A DNA stretch of 64,000 nt from NCBI RefSeq assembly GCF_003254525.1, contig NZ_QFYS01000006.1, forward strand, positions 228,850 through 292,849, written 5' to 3'. A program made the position numbers and the translations under genes. Each line of letters opens with the position of its first letter. Position 1 is the stretch's first letter. The notes below the pieces were generated by a model that searched no databases, was not told the origin of the DNA, and saw only the letters and a list, made by a program, of their open reading frames with translations. The DNA comes from Phenylobacterium kunshanense. Its GTDB lineage: Bacteria; Pseudomonadota; Alphaproteobacteria; Caulobacterales; Caulobacteraceae. Shown here piece by piece: positions 24,874 to 33,842 of the stretch.

Positions 24874-26276
24874 ACGATCCCTTCGACCATCTTCTTGGCG
24901 TCGGCGAACAGCATCATGGTGTTGTCGCGGAAGAACAGTTCGTTCTCGACGCCCGCGTAGCCGGCCGCCATGCCGCGCTTCACGAACAGCACGGTGCGGG
25001 CCTTCTCCACGTCCAGCACCGGCATGCCGAAGATCGGCGAGGCCGGGTCGGTCTTGGCGGCGGGGTTGGTGACGTCGTTGGCGCCGATGACGAAGGCGAC
25101 GTCGGCGGTGGCGAACTCGGAGTTGATGTCCTCCAGCTCGAACACCTCGTCGTAGGGCACGTTGGCCTCGGCCAGCAGCACGTTCATGTGCCCGGGCATC
25201 CGGCCGGCGACGGGGTGGATGGCGTACTTCACCTCCACGCCCTCTTCCTTCAGCTTGTCGGCCATCTCGCGCAGGGCGTGCTGGGCCTGGGCCACGGCCA
25301 TGCCGTAGCCCGGGACGATGATCACCTTCGAGGCGTTCTTCATGATGAAGGCCGCGTCGTCGGCAGAGCCCTGCTTCGTCGGCCGCGTCTCGACCTTGCC
25401 GCCGGCGACCGCCGCGCTGTCGTCGGCCCCGAAGCCGCCCAGGATCACCGAGATGAAGCTGCGGTTCATCCCCTTGCACATGATGTAGCTGAGGATGGCC
25501 CCCGAGCTGCCCACCAGGGCGCCCGTGATGATCAGGGTGATGTTCTCGAGCGTGAAGCCCAGGGCCGCGGCCGCCCAGCCCGAATAGCTGTTCAGCATCG
25601 AGACCACGACCGGCATGTCCGCGCCGCCGATCGGGACGATCAGGGTGACGCCGATCAGCAGGCTGAGCGCGAAGATCGCCCAGAAGGCCCAGATCGCCGT
25701 ACCGCCGCTCATCACCAGGATGGCGACCAGCGCGACGATCGCCAGGGCGATCACGATGTTCAGCAGGTGACGGGCGGGCAGCAGGATCGGCGCGCCGCTC
25801 ATGTTGCCGTTCAGCTTGGCGAAGGCGATGACCGAGCCCGAGAAGGTGATGGCGCCGATGGCGAGGCCGAGGCTGAGCTCGATCAGCGAGGTCAGGTGGA
25901 TCTCGCCCGGCACGCCGATGCCATAGGCGTCGGGCGTGTAGATCGCGGCCACGGCCACGAGGCAGGCCGCCATGCCGACCAGACTGTGGAAGGCGGCGAC
26001 GAGCTGCGGCATCGAGGTCATGGCCACCCGGCGGGCGATCACCGCCCCGATGGTCCCGCCGACCGCCACGCCGGCGCCGATCAGCGCCAGGGTCAGGCCG
26101 TCCAGCTTGCCCTCGCCGAACAGGGTGACCAGCGTCACGCCCACGGCCAGGGCCATGCCGATCATGCCGTTGCGGTTGCCCGCCTGGCTGGTGACCGGCG
26201 AGGACAGCCCGCGCAGGGCCAGGATGAACAGCACCCCGGAAACGAGGTACAGGATCGCCGCGAGGTTGGCGTTCAT
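24861..26276 (-). CDS. pntB: NAD(P) transhydrogenase subunit beta PntB
   Basis: 471 residues from ATG 26276 (M-N-A-N-L-A-A-I-L-Y-L). The N-terminal half holds about nine membrane spans; the C-terminal half (about 290-471) is the NADP-binding domain III with G-Y-G-M-A-V-A-Q-A-Q and G-A-N-D-V-T-N-P-A. It couples hydride transfer from NADH to NADP with proton entry. Third gene of the pntAA-pntAB-pntB operon. Confidence 0.97.
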   Translation of the reverse strand: MNANLAAILYLVSGVLFILALRGLSSPVTSQAGNRNGMIGMALAVGVTLVTLFGEGKLDGLTLALIGAGVAVGGTIGAVIARRVAMTSMPQLVAAFHSLVGMAACLVAVAAIYTPDAYGIGVPGEIHLTSLIELSLGLAIGAITFSGSVIAFAKLNGNMSGAPILLPARHLLNIVIALAIVALVAILVMSGGTAIWAFWAIFALSLLIGVTLIVPIGGADMPVVVSMLNSYSGWAAAALGFTLENITLIITGALVGSSGAILSYIMCKGMNRSFISVILGGFGADDSAAVAGGKVETRPTKQGSADDAAFIMKNASKVIIVPGYGMAVAQAQHALREMADKLKEEGVEVKYAIHPVAGRMPGHMNVLLAEANVPYDEVFELEDINSEFATADVAFVIGANDVTNPAAKTDPASPIFGMPVLDVEKARTVLFVKRGMAAGYAGVENELFFRDNTMMLFADAKKMVEGIVKAL

Positions 26277-26300
26277 TGCGTTTGCCCCCAACCCGATCCG

Positions 26301-26615
26301 CTACTTCGACTTCTTCTTGTACATGGCCAACATCCTCTGGGTGACGAGGAAGCCGCCGAAGATGTTCACCGCCGCGAAGGCCGCGGCGATCGCGCCGGCG
26401 CCCTTGGAGATCATCACGTTGCCGGAGGCCTCGCCGCCCGCGCCGCTCGCCGCGGCGGCCAGGAGGGCGCCCACGATGATCACCGAGGAGATGGCGTTGG
26501 TCACGGCCATCAGCGGCGTGTGCAGGGCCGGGGTCACGCTCCAGACCACGTAGTAGCCGACGAAGATCGCCAGCACGAAGATGGCCAGGCGGAAGACGGT
26601 CGGATCGACGTCCAT
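26301..26615 (-). CDS. pntAB: NAD(P) transhydrogenase subunit alpha part 2 PntAB
   Basis: 104 residues with three membrane spans and [17 protein letters not shown], the signature of the membrane part of the alpha subunit. In this organism the alpha subunit is split in two proteins, as in Rhodospirillum. Lies 14 bp after pntAA. Confidence 0.95.
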   Translation of the reverse strand: MDVDPTVFRLAIFVLAIFVGYYVVWSVTPALHTPLMAVTNAISSVIIVGALLAAAASGAGGEASGNVMISKGAGAIAAAFAAVNIFGGFLVTQRMLAMYKKKSK

Positions 26616-26629
26616 TGCGGGGCTCCGGC

Positions 26630-27763
26630 TTAAGCTTTGAGCGAGGGATGGACCACGGCGCCGCCGTGGGTGACGCAGGCCGCCTTCAGGATCTCGTCCT
26701 CGAGGTCCGGGGCGAAGGCGCCCTCCTTGGTCTTGAACAGCTCGGAGAAGGCCACGAGATTTCGGGCGTAGAGCGCCGAGCTGTCGGCCGCGATGCGGCC
26801 GGGAAGGTTGGTGAACCCGAGGATCTTCACGCCATTGGCGGTGACCACCGTCTCGTTCGGCTTGGCGCCCTCGGTGTTGCCGCCCTGCTCGACGGCCAGG
26901 TCGACGATGATCGAGCCCGGCTTCATCGAGGCCACCTGCTCGGCCGTGATCAGGCGCGGCGCCGGCCGGCCCGGGATCAGGGCCGTGGTGATGACGATGT
27001 CCTGCTTGGCGATGTGGCTGGAGGTGAGCGCGGCCTGCTTGGCCTGGTATTCCTTGCTCATCTCCTTGGCGTAGCCGCCGGCCGTCTGGGCGTTCTGGAA
27101 CTCCTCGTCCTCGACGGCGATGAACTTGGCGCCCAGGCTCTCGACCTGTTCCTTGGTGGCCGGGCGCACGTCGGTGGCGGTGACCACCGCGCCCAGGCGG
27201 CGGGCCGTGGCGATGGCCTGCAGGCCGGCGACGCCGACGCCCATGATGAACACCTTGGCCGGGGCGACCGTGCCCGCGGCGGTCATCATCATCGGCAGGG
27301 CGCGGCCATAGGCTTCGGCGCCCTCGATCACCGCACGGTAGCCGGCCAGATTCGCCTGGCTGGAGAGCACGTCCATGACCTGGGCGCGCGTGATCCGCGG
27401 CACGAACTCCATGGCGAAGGCTGTGGCGCCCTGCGCCGCCAGCGCGTCCAGCGTGGCGCGGTCCTGATAGGGGTTGAGCGTCGCCGCGACGATGGCGCCG
27501 GGCTTCAGCGCCTTGATCTCGTCGGCCTCGGGACCGCGGACCTTGAACAGGATATCGGCCTTGCCGACGGCGTCCTTCACCGACTTGGCGAGCGTCGCGC
27601 CGGCGGCCTCGTAGTCGGCGTCGGGAATCGAGGCGCCGTCGCCGGCGCCAGACTCCACGACCACCGAATAGCCTGCGCCGATGAACTTTTTCACCGTCTC
27701 GGGCGTCGCCGCCACGCGGGTTTCACCGGCCCGGCGTTCCTTGGTGACAGCGATAACGGGCAT
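26630..27763 (-). CDS. pntAA: NAD(P) transhydrogenase subunit alpha part 1 PntAA
   Basis: 377 residues. Soluble NAD-binding domain [17 protein letters not shown] at the N-terminus and the dinucleotide motif G-V-G-V-A-G-L-Q-A near residue 175. Faces the cytoplasm and docks on PntAB/PntB. First gene of the operon; a palindrome at 27847-27866, 84 bp upstream, is a candidate operator. Confidence 0.96.
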   Translation of the reverse strand: MPVIAVTKERRAGETRVAATPETVKKFIGAGYSVVVESGAGDGASIPDADYEAAGATLAKSVKDAVGKADILFKVRGPEADEIKALKPGAIVAATLNPYQDRATLDALAAQGATAFAMEFVPRITRAQVMDVLSSQANLAGYRAVIEGAEAYGRALPMMMTAAGTVAPAKVFIMGVGVAGLQAIATARRLGAVVTATDVRPATKEQVESLGAKFIAVEDEEFQNAQTAGGYAKEMSKEYQAKQAALTSSHIAKQDIVITTALIPGRPAPRLITAEQVASMKPGSIIVDLAVEQGGNTEGAKPNETVVTANGVKILGFTNLPGRIAADSSALYARNLVAFSELFKTKEGAFAPDLEDEILKAACVTHGGAVVHPSLKA

Positions 27764-27846
27764 GGTTCGCGACGACCCCCATGAAGCGCGACAGGGGCCG
27801 GACCATAGGCAGCGTCAGTCGGGGTGTCCAGACGCAGCGGCGGTCG

Positions 27847-27866
27847 GTTCAAACGATTGTTTGAAC
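27847..27866. promoter_or_regulatory. PsrA/FadR-type palindrome upstream of pntAA
   Basis: GTTCAAAC-GATT-GTTTGAAC is a perfect 8-4-8 palindrome. It contains C-AAAC-N4-GTTT-G, which matches the published consensus for the TetR-family fatty-acid regulator PsrA. A weaker relative lies at 30258-30271. Caution: the first 12 bases also match the apex of the intergenic repeat at 61968, so it could be a decayed repeat. Confidence 0.45.
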
Positions 27867-27994
27867 GAATTTTGCTGCAACGCGGGAAGTCGTGGAATTT
27901 TCGAGCCGAACCCGGACCAGGAGGATGCCCGCACGCACGAGCTTTGCCCCGGGCCGACCCGCGTTCGAGGATCAAGAGTTCCGCAAATGCAAAA

Positions 27995-28016
27995 GGCCTC
28001 CGCCGGAGCGGAGGCC
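27995..28016 (-). terminator. intrinsic terminator of the cytochrome oxidase subunit IV gene
   Basis: A perfect 9-bp GC-rich stem (GGCCTCCGC / GCGGAGGCC, 4-nt loop), followed on the minus strand by TTTTGCATTTG. It lies 25 bp beyond the stop codon at 28041. Confidence 0.85.
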
Positions 28017-28040
28017 TCTCGAATCAGACGTTCACGCGCC

Positions 28041-28286
28041 TCAGTGGGCGGCGGCGTCCTTCTTATCGCGCAGCACGACCGTGCCGGCGGCGATCATGAC
28101 CACGGCCGCGATCAGGCCGGCGAAGAAGCCGGCGGTCGGCACGCAGAACCACAGGACCAGCAGGAGCAGGAACGCGGACAGGTACAGCGACCCCCACTTG
28201 GTCATGCCCATGACCAGGTTGTAGGTCGAGGTCTGCTCGGCGATCTCCATGGCGCCGCGCTGGTAGTCGGACGTGTCTCCGGCCAT
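28041..28286 (-). CDS. aa3-type cytochrome c oxidase subunit IV
   Basis: 81 residues from ATG 28286 (M-A-G-D-T-S-D-Y-Q-R-G-A-M-E-I). The motif Y-Q-R-G-x-M-E-I-x-E-Q-x-x-T-Y followed by two hydrophobic segments is that of the small bacterial aa3 oxidase subunit IV (PF07835). Inner membrane; structural subunit of the respiratory oxidase. It lies upstream of the pnt operon on the same strand but has its own terminator. Confidence 0.88.
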   Translation of the reverse strand: MAGDTSDYQRGAMEIAEQTSTYNLVMGMTKWGSLYLSAFLLLLVLWFCVPTAGFFAGLIAAVVMIAAGTVVLRDKKDAAAH

Positions 28287-28353
28287 CAGGATTTCACTCT
28301 CTTCGGAAAATGGAAAAAGTCGCCTGCGGCGATACACGAACCCCTGTTCGGGC

Positions 28354-29394
28354 TCAACCCGGCCAGGTCGCCAAAAGCGTCCTGAGGGCTGCGACCAAAG
28401 CGAGCGGCTGGTCGATCATGACGTGATGGTGGCTGTCCGGGATCTCGATCTCGCGCACCTGCTCGTCGAGGAAGCTCTTCTCGCCCGAGGCGCGACGCTC
28501 GATGATCCGGCTCTTGTCGCCATAGAGATGGATCATCGGCACTTCCAGCTTCGGCATCACGCCGTCGAAGAAGCCGCCCGAGCGGTCCAGCTTGTCCCAC
28601 ATGTTGGGATCGAACTTCCACGCATAGCCTTCGCCGCCCTCGGGCAGCGGCGCGCGCTTCAGCGAGCGGCGGGCGATGAAGTCGAGGATGTAGTGGTTCT
28701 CGGCCGGCTGCGGCGGCATCAGCCGGAACCGGGCGAGCGCCGCCTCCATGGTCGGGTAGACGCGGCTGGGCCGGTCGGCGCTGGGGATGTTGGCCAGCAT
28801 CTCCGCCCGCTTCTTGCGCTCTTCCAGCACCTCGGGCGGCGGCCCGCCGAAGCCCGTGTCGACCAGCACCGCCGCGCGCATCAGGTGCGGATAGCGGGCG
28901 GCGGCGAAGAAGACCTGCCCGCCCCCGAACGAGTGGCCGATGTAGATCGGCTTCTGGCCGTCGGCGAACAGGCCCGTGGCCTTGGCCACCGCATCGGCGT
29001 CCTCGGCGAAGTCGTGGAAGCGGTAGTTCTCCCGCCAGTCGGAATCGCCCATGCCGGCCAGCGACATGGCGGTGACCCGGAAGTCCTTCGCCAGATAGGG
29101 CGCGATGAAGCTCCACCAGTCGGCGTGGGCGCTGTTGCCGTGCACGAGCAGCAGGCCGGGCCTGCCCACCTCGCCCCAGGTCAGGGCCTCCAGCCGCGCG
29201 CCGTGCGAGCCGACGAACGACCGCTCGGGCTCCTGGGCGATCGCCCACTGGAACCAGGCAGGAGACGCCGGCGCCTCGCCCTTGTAGGGCGCGAGCGGAG
29301 CCCGCACTTCCGGCGGCAGGTCCTCGGAGTGGAACGGACGATCGTCGTACGTTTCCTTCGTAGCCGCCGCCGGCTTGGTCACGTCATCAGCCAT
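28354..29394 (-). CDS. alpha/beta hydrolase
   Basis: 346 residues. Oxyanion motif V-H-G-N-S-A-H-A, nucleophile elbow G-H-S-F-G-G-G, catalytic acid near L-Y-G-D-K-S and His in S-H-H-H-V-M-I-D. Cytoplasmic. It follows the SDR gene at 29446-30243 by 51 bp on the same strand and is likely in the same operon, so both may act on the same lipid or aromatic substrate; that is inference. Confidence 0.85.
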   Translation of the reverse strand: MADDVTKPAAATKETYDDRPFHSEDLPPEVRAPLAPYKGEAPASPAWFQWAIAQEPERSFVGSHGARLEALTWGEVGRPGLLLVHGNSAHADWWSFIAPYLAKDFRVTAMSLAGMGDSDWRENYRFHDFAEDADAVAKATGLFADGQKPIYIGHSFGGGQVFFAAARYPHLMRAAVLVDTGFGGPPPEVLEERKKRAEMLANIPSADRPSRVYPTMEAALARFRLMPPQPAENHYILDFIARRSLKRAPLPEGGEGYAWKFDPNMWDKLDRSGGFFDGVMPKLEVPMIHLYGDKSRIIERRASGEKSFLDEQVREIEIPDSHHHVMIDQPLALVAALRTLLATWPG

Positions 29395-29445
29395 ACCGAA
29401 GGCTCTAACGCCCGTTTGAAAAATGGCAAGCCGGGGTTGGGATCG

Positions 29446-30243
29446 TCAGCAGGTCGAACCGCCGTCCACCACCAGCGTCTGGCCCGTCGTCCAGGCGCCG
29501 GCGCGCGAGGCGAGATAGACGGCCGCGCCCGCCAGGTCGTCGGGCTCGCCCAGACGGCGCAGCGGCGTGCCCGAGCTGGCGCGGGCCTCGCCGGCGGGGG
29601 TGTCCCAGAGCGCCTTGGCGAAGTCGGTCTTCACGAGACCGGGGGCGATGCAGTTCACGCGGATGTTGTCGGGCCCCAGCTCCTGGGCGAGGTTGCGCGC
29701 CAGCTGCATGTCGGCCGCCTTGGAGATGCAGTAGGCGCCGATGACGGTGGAGCCGCGCAGGCCGCCGATCGACGAGACGATGATGATCGCGCCGTCCTTC
29801 CGCTCGCGCATCTCGGGCGTGACCATCTGGATCAGCCAGTTGTTGGCGATGATGTTGTTGTCGAGGATCTTGCGGAACGCCTCGTCCGGGATGTCGAGCT
29901 GGCTGCCGTAGAACGGGTTCGAGGCCGCGTTGCAGACCAGGATGTCGATCTTGCCGAACGCCTTGCGGGTCTCGTCCACCAGACGCTGAAGGTCTTCCTT
30001 CGACGAGATGTTGGCCGGCACGGCGATGGCGTGGCCGGGGCTGCGCTCGTTGATGACCGCGGCGACCTCTTCGCACGGGCCGGCCTTGCGCGAGCTGATC
30101 ACCACCTTCGCGCCCTGCTGGGCCATGCGCTCGGCGATGGCGCGGCCGATGCCGCGGGAGGAGCCGGTGATCACCGCCACCTTGCCGGTGAGGTCGAACA
30201 GGCCGTTGACGCTGACAGGGGGGGCTTCCAGGACCTGGCTCAT
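29446..30243 (-). CDS. short-chain dehydrogenase/reductase
   Basis: 265 residues from ATG 30243 (GGAG eight bases upstream). Cofactor motif T-G-S-S-R-G-I-G-R-A, N-A-A-S, catalytic Ser in V-S-S-I-G-G, and Y-C-I-S-K with the catalytic Tyr and Lys. Basic Arg residues after the second strand (S-S-R-K-A-G) suggest NADP(H). A PsrA-like half-palindrome lies 15 bp upstream, which hints at fatty-acid-linked control. Confidence 0.93.
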   Translation of the reverse strand: MSQVLEAPPVSVNGLFDLTGKVAVITGSSRGIGRAIAERMAQQGAKVVISSRKAGPCEEVAAVINERSPGHAIAVPANISSKEDLQRLVDETRKAFGKIDILVCNAASNPFYGSQLDIPDEAFRKILDNNIIANNWLIQMVTPEMRERKDGAIIIVSSIGGLRGSTVIGAYCISKAADMQLARNLAQELGPDNIRVNCIAPGLVKTDFAKALWDTPAGEARASSGTPLRRLGEPDDLAGAAVYLASRAGAWTTGQTLVVDGGSTC

Positions 30244-30257
30244 CGGGGCGCTCCATC

Positions 30258-30271
30258 CAAACGGTTGTTTA
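30258..30271 (-). promoter_or_regulatory. PsrA/FadR-like box upstream of the SDR gene
   Basis: CAAAC-GGTT-GTTTA differs from the consensus (G/C)AAAC-N4-GTTT(G/C) at one end base. It lies 15 bp upstream of the SDR start codon, a typical repressor position. Same motif class as 27847-27866. Confidence 0.4.
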
Positions 30272-30494
30272 AAGTTGGCGCCATTTGCGACGGCTCCTGA
30301 CGTTCGGTCAAGGCGCGCCGGCATCCCGGATGTTCAAATGCATTGGCTGTCTGGGCGCCGTGCGCGCGGGCCTCCTGGTTCAGGCGACTGGCTTGTCGGG
30401 GTGCGGAAGACCGACGGCCGACCGCCTCCGGGCTTGCCGTCCGGCGCGAGGACCAATAACTCCAGAGACGAGACACTCTTTGAAGGCGACCCCT

Positions 30495-31109
30495 ATGCTG
30501 AAGTGGACTTCCTATCTCGACGACGAGGACGGCGACGAGAAGGGCCGCCAGCCCGACATGCCGATGACCGCCGGGCCGGTTCAGAACGCGCTGTTCAAGT
30601 CGCGCACCGTGCTGATCTTCGGCGAGATCGACATGCGCCTGGCCGAACGGGTCACGGCCCAGATCACGGCCTTCGCCACCGAGAGCGACCAGCCGATCCG
30701 CGTGATCATCAACTCGCCCGGCGGCCACGTCGAAAGCGGCGACACCATCCACGACATGATCCGCTTCTGCGGCGTGCCGGTGAAGGTCATCGGCACGGGC
30801 TGGGTCGCCAGCGCCGGCGCCCACATCTACCTGGGCGCCACCAAGGAAAACCGGCTCTGCCTTCCGAACACGCGCTTCCTGCTGCACCAGCCGGCCGGCG
30901 GCGTGCGCGGCCAGGCCTCGGACATCCAGATCGAGGCCGAGGAGATCATCAAGATGCAGGAGCGGGTGAACCGCCTCATCGCCCGCGAGACCGGCCAGAC
31001 CTACGAGAAGATCGTCAAGGACACCCAGCGGAACTTCTGGATGAGCGCCGAGCAGGCCGTCGAGTACGGCCTGGTGGGCAAGATCATCACCGACGCGTCC
31101 GAGGTCTGA
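30495..31109 (+). CDS. ClpP-family peptidase paralogue
   Basis: 204 residues from ATG 30495. The ClpP fold is clear: N-S-P-G-G at 73-77, catalytic Ser106 in W-V-A-S-A-G-A, and His131 in F-L-L-H-Q-P-A-G-G. The position of the catalytic Asp, found in housekeeping ClpP as D-T-x-R-D, reads D176-T-Q-R-N180, so the residue aligned with it is Asn. The N-terminal 30 residues are acidic and Met-rich and differ from the axial loops of housekeeping ClpP. No clpX or clpA is adjacent; the GH13 gene follows 4 bp later. Probably a second ClpP-type subunit. Confidence 0.85.
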   Translation: MLKWTSYLDDEDGDEKGRQPDMPMTAGPVQNALFKSRTVLIFGEIDMRLAERVTAQITAFATESDQPIRVIINSPGGHVESGDTIHDMIRFCGVPVKVIGTGWVASAGAHIYLGATKENRLCLPNTRFLLHQPAGGVRGQASDIQIEAEEIIKMQERVNRLIARETGQTYEKIVKDTQRNFWMSAEQAVEYGLVGKIITDASEV

Positions 31110-31113
31110 TCCC

Positions 31114-32733
31114 GTGGCCGAGGCGTGGTGGAAGGGCGCGATCCTCTACCACGTCTACGTCCGCAGCTTCTTCGACAGCAACGGTGACGGTCATGGCGAC
31201 CTGCCGGGAGTCGAAGCCAAGCTGGACTACATCCAGTCGCTGGGGGTGGACGGGATCTGGCTGTCGCCGATCCACCCCTCGCCGAACCGCGACTGGGGCT
31301 ACGACATCGCCGACTTCGAGGGGATCCAGGCGGACTACGGTACGCCCCAGGATTTCCAGCGGCTTCTGGACGCCGCGCATGATCGCGGCCTGAAGGTCGT
31401 ACTGGACGAGGTGCTCAGCCACACCTCCGACGTCCACCCCTGGTTCGTGGAGAGCCTCACCGGCGGGCGAGAGGGGCCGAAGGCGAACTGGTACGTCTGG
31501 GCTGACCCTCAGGATGACGGCACGGCGCCGAACAACTGGCTCAGCGTCTTCGGCGGCCCGGCCTGGGCCTACCAGCCGGCGCGACGCCAGCACTACCATC
31601 ACAAGTTCCTGCGACAGCAGCCCAAGCTGAACTGGCGCGACCCGGACGCCCGCGAGGCGGCCCTCTCCGTCCTCGACTTCTGGCTCTCCAGGGGCGTCGA
31701 CGGCTTCCGCCTGGATGTCGCCGGCACCTATCTGCATGACGAGGCGCTGACGCCCAACCCACCGGTGCCGATGGACGAACGGCGGGGTCTGCACTGGAGC
31801 CACGCCGGCAACCTGCAGCAGCACCTCTACGACTCGAACCTGGCCGAGAACGTGGAGATGCTGGACCTCATCCGGCGCCGCGTGGAGGCGCACGATGGGC
31901 GGAACGGCGGCGACCGCTTCGTCTTCGGCGAGTTCTCGGAGGAGGAGGCGCGGTGCGGCGCCTACTGCACGCCGACGGAGGGCCTGCACTCCGGCTACAC
32001 CTTCGTGATGCTGCTGGCGCGCAAGCTGCAGCCGACGTTCGTGACCCAGCACTATGCGACGCTGGAGAGCTACCCCGGCCACTGGCCCACGATCAGCTTC
32101 TCCAATCATGACGTGCCGCGCACGGTGAGCCGGTTCGGCGGCAAGGACGCATCGCCCGAGCTGGCGAAGATGCTGTTCGCCCTGCTGGTCTCGCTGAAGG
32201 GAACGACGCTCATCTACCAGGGCGAGGAACTGGGCCTGCCGCAGGCCAGCCTGACCCGCGACCAGCTCCGCGACCCCGTGGGCGATCTCTACTGGCCCTA
32301 CGACGGCGGGCGGGACGGCTGCCGCACGCCGATGCCCTGGACCACCGGGCCCAACATGGGCTTCACCACCGGCGATCCCTGGCTGCCGCTCGCCCGGGAA
32401 CACGCGGGCCTTTCCGTCGAGGAACAGGGCGAAGACCCCGACTCCGTGCTGAACTTTTCCCGCGAGATGATCGCCTTCCGGAAGGCGACGTCCGCGCTGG
32501 CGCTGGGCGAGATCGAGTTCCTGGGGGTGGACGCGCCGCTGGTGGCCTTCGTCCGGCGACATGCCGGAGATGAGGTGATCTGCGTCTTCAATTTCGGGGA
32601 CGCGCCACAGGTGCTCGCGCACCCGTCGCTGGAGCGGGCCGAACTCCTGCCGCTGCGGACCGGCGAGGCCGACCTGCGCGGCGGATCGGTGGGCCTGTCG
32701 CCCCTCGCCGCGGCCTTCCTGCGGCTCGTCTAG
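31114..32733 (+). CDS. alpha-glucosidase, GH13 family
   Basis: 539 residues, GTG start. Begins W-W-K-G-A-I-L-Y-H-V-Y-V-R-S-F-F-D, typical of oligo-1,6-/alpha-glucosidases. Catalytic nucleophile Asp in G-F-R-L-D-V-A-G, acid/base Glu in V-F-G-E-F-S-E-E and the third acid in F-S-N-H-D-V-P-R. No signal peptide, so it acts on imported oligosaccharides in the cytoplasm. No sugar transporter is nearby. Confidence 0.92.
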   Translation: MAEAWWKGAILYHVYVRSFFDSNGDGHGDLPGVEAKLDYIQSLGVDGIWLSPIHPSPNRDWGYDIADFEGIQADYGTPQDFQRLLDAAHDRGLKVVLDEVLSHTSDVHPWFVESLTGGREGPKANWYVWADPQDDGTAPNNWLSVFGGPAWAYQPARRQHYHHKFLRQQPKLNWRDPDAREAALSVLDFWLSRGVDGFRLDVAGTYLHDEALTPNPPVPMDERRGLHWSHAGNLQQHLYDSNLAENVEMLDLIRRRVEAHDGRNGGDRFVFGEFSEEEARCGAYCTPTEGLHSGYTFVMLLARKLQPTFVTQHYATLESYPGHWPTISFSNHDVPRTVSRFGGKDASPELAKMLFALLVSLKGTTLIYQGEELGLPQASLTRDQLRDPVGDLYWPYDGGRDGCRTPMPWTTGPNMGFTTGDPWLPLAREHAGLSVEEQGEDPDSVLNFSREMIAFRKATSALALGEIEFLGVDAPLVAFVRRHAGDEVICVFNFGDAPQVLAHPSLERAELLPLRTGEADLRGGSVGLSPLAAAFLRLV

Positions 32734-32750
32734 CCCGCTAAAGTCGCAGC

Positions 32751-33842
32751 ATGCCCGACGGCGAGACCCGCACCGCGCGCGCCGATGCGCGCTTCGGCCA
32801 CGGATTCCTGACCGACGCCTGGTACCTGGCAGGCCTCGGCCACGAGTTGAAGCCCGGCCGGCTGACGCACATGCAGGTGGCGGGCGAGCCCGTGGCGCTC
32901 GGCCGCTCACGCTCAGGGGCGATCTTCGCCCTGCGGGACGTCTGTCCGCACCGCGCCGCGCCCCTGTCGGCTGGCAGTTTCCACCGGGAGGTCGGGGGCG
33001 CTGAGACGATCGCGTGCCCCTATCATGGGTGGCGATTCGGCGCGGACGGCGCCTGCGCAGCGATCCCCTCGCTGACGGCGGATCAGGCGATGGACATCTC
33101 CCGCATCCGCGTGCGCCGCTATCCTGTCGCGGAAAACCAGGGGATGGTGTTCGTCTGGGTGGGCGCCGATCCAGCGGCCGAGCCGGACATGCCGCCGCCG
33201 CAGTTCCCGGGCGTGGTCGGCGGGCGGCCGAAGATCGCCGACCGCATGGTCTTCGAGGCCCACATCGACCAGGCGGTCGTCGGCCTGATGGACCCGGCGC
33301 ATGGCCCCTACGTCCATCGCCAGTGGTGGTGGCGGACCGCCGGCAGCGAGCATGACAAGGAGAAGCGGTTCGAGCCGCGGGACTACGGCTTCGCCATGGC
33401 GCGACACGCCCCGTCGAAGAACAGCCGCGCCTACGCGATCCTCGGCGGCCAGCCACAGACCGAGATCACCTTCCGGCTGCCGGGCTACCGCTGGGAGCAC
33501 GTCACCGTGGGCCGGCGACAGGTGCTGTCCCTCACCTGCCTGACACCGATCGATGCGGGGCGGACCCAGATCACCCAGCTCGCCTGGTCGGACCACCCGG
33601 CCTTCACTCTGCTGAAGCCGGTGATCTCGCGGATGGCGCGGACGTTCCTGCGGCAGGACGCCGAAATGGTGAACCTGCAGAACCAGGGGCTGAAGCACGA
33701 CCCGACCCTGCTCTGGATCGACGACGCCGACCGGCAGGCCAAGTGGTACCAGGCGCTGAAGCGGGAATGGCTGGCGAGCCGCCGAGAGGGCCGGCCGTTC
33801 GTCAACCCCGTGGAGCCCGCGACCCTGCGCTGGCGCAGTTAG
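32751..33842 (+). CDS. Rieske-type aromatic ring-hydroxylating oxygenase, alpha subunit
   Basis: 363 residues. Rieske [2Fe-2S] ligands in C-P-H-R near residue 64 and C-P-Y-H-G-W near 90, then the mononuclear iron region M-D-P-A-H-G-P-Y-V-H. Cytoplasmic. No ferredoxin or reductase partner is adjacent. It ends 4 bp inside the convergent lptB stop. Substrate unknown. Confidence 0.9.
   Translation: MPDGETRTARADARFGHGFLTDAWYLAGLGHELKPGRLTHMQVAGEPVALGRSRSGAIFALRDVCPHRAAPLSAGSFHREVGGAETIACPYHGWRFGADGACAAIPSLTADQAMDISRIRVRRYPVAENQGMVFVWVGADPAAEPDMPPPQFPGVVGGRPKIADRMVFEAHIDQAVVGLMDPAHGPYVHRQWWWRTAGSEHDKEKRFEPRDYGFAMARHAPSKNSRAYAILGGQPQTEITFRLPGYRWEHVTVGRRQVLSLTCLTPIDAGRTQITQLAWSDHPAFTLLKPVISRMARTFLRQDAEMVNLQNQGLKHDPTLLWIDDADRQAKWYQALKREWLASRREGRPFVNPVEPATLRWRS

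Noticed and set aside
28273..30300. A 675-codon plus-strand frame across two genes
   Set aside because: It is antisense to the hydrolase and SDR genes and runs through their intergenic gap; both of those have clear catalytic motifs.
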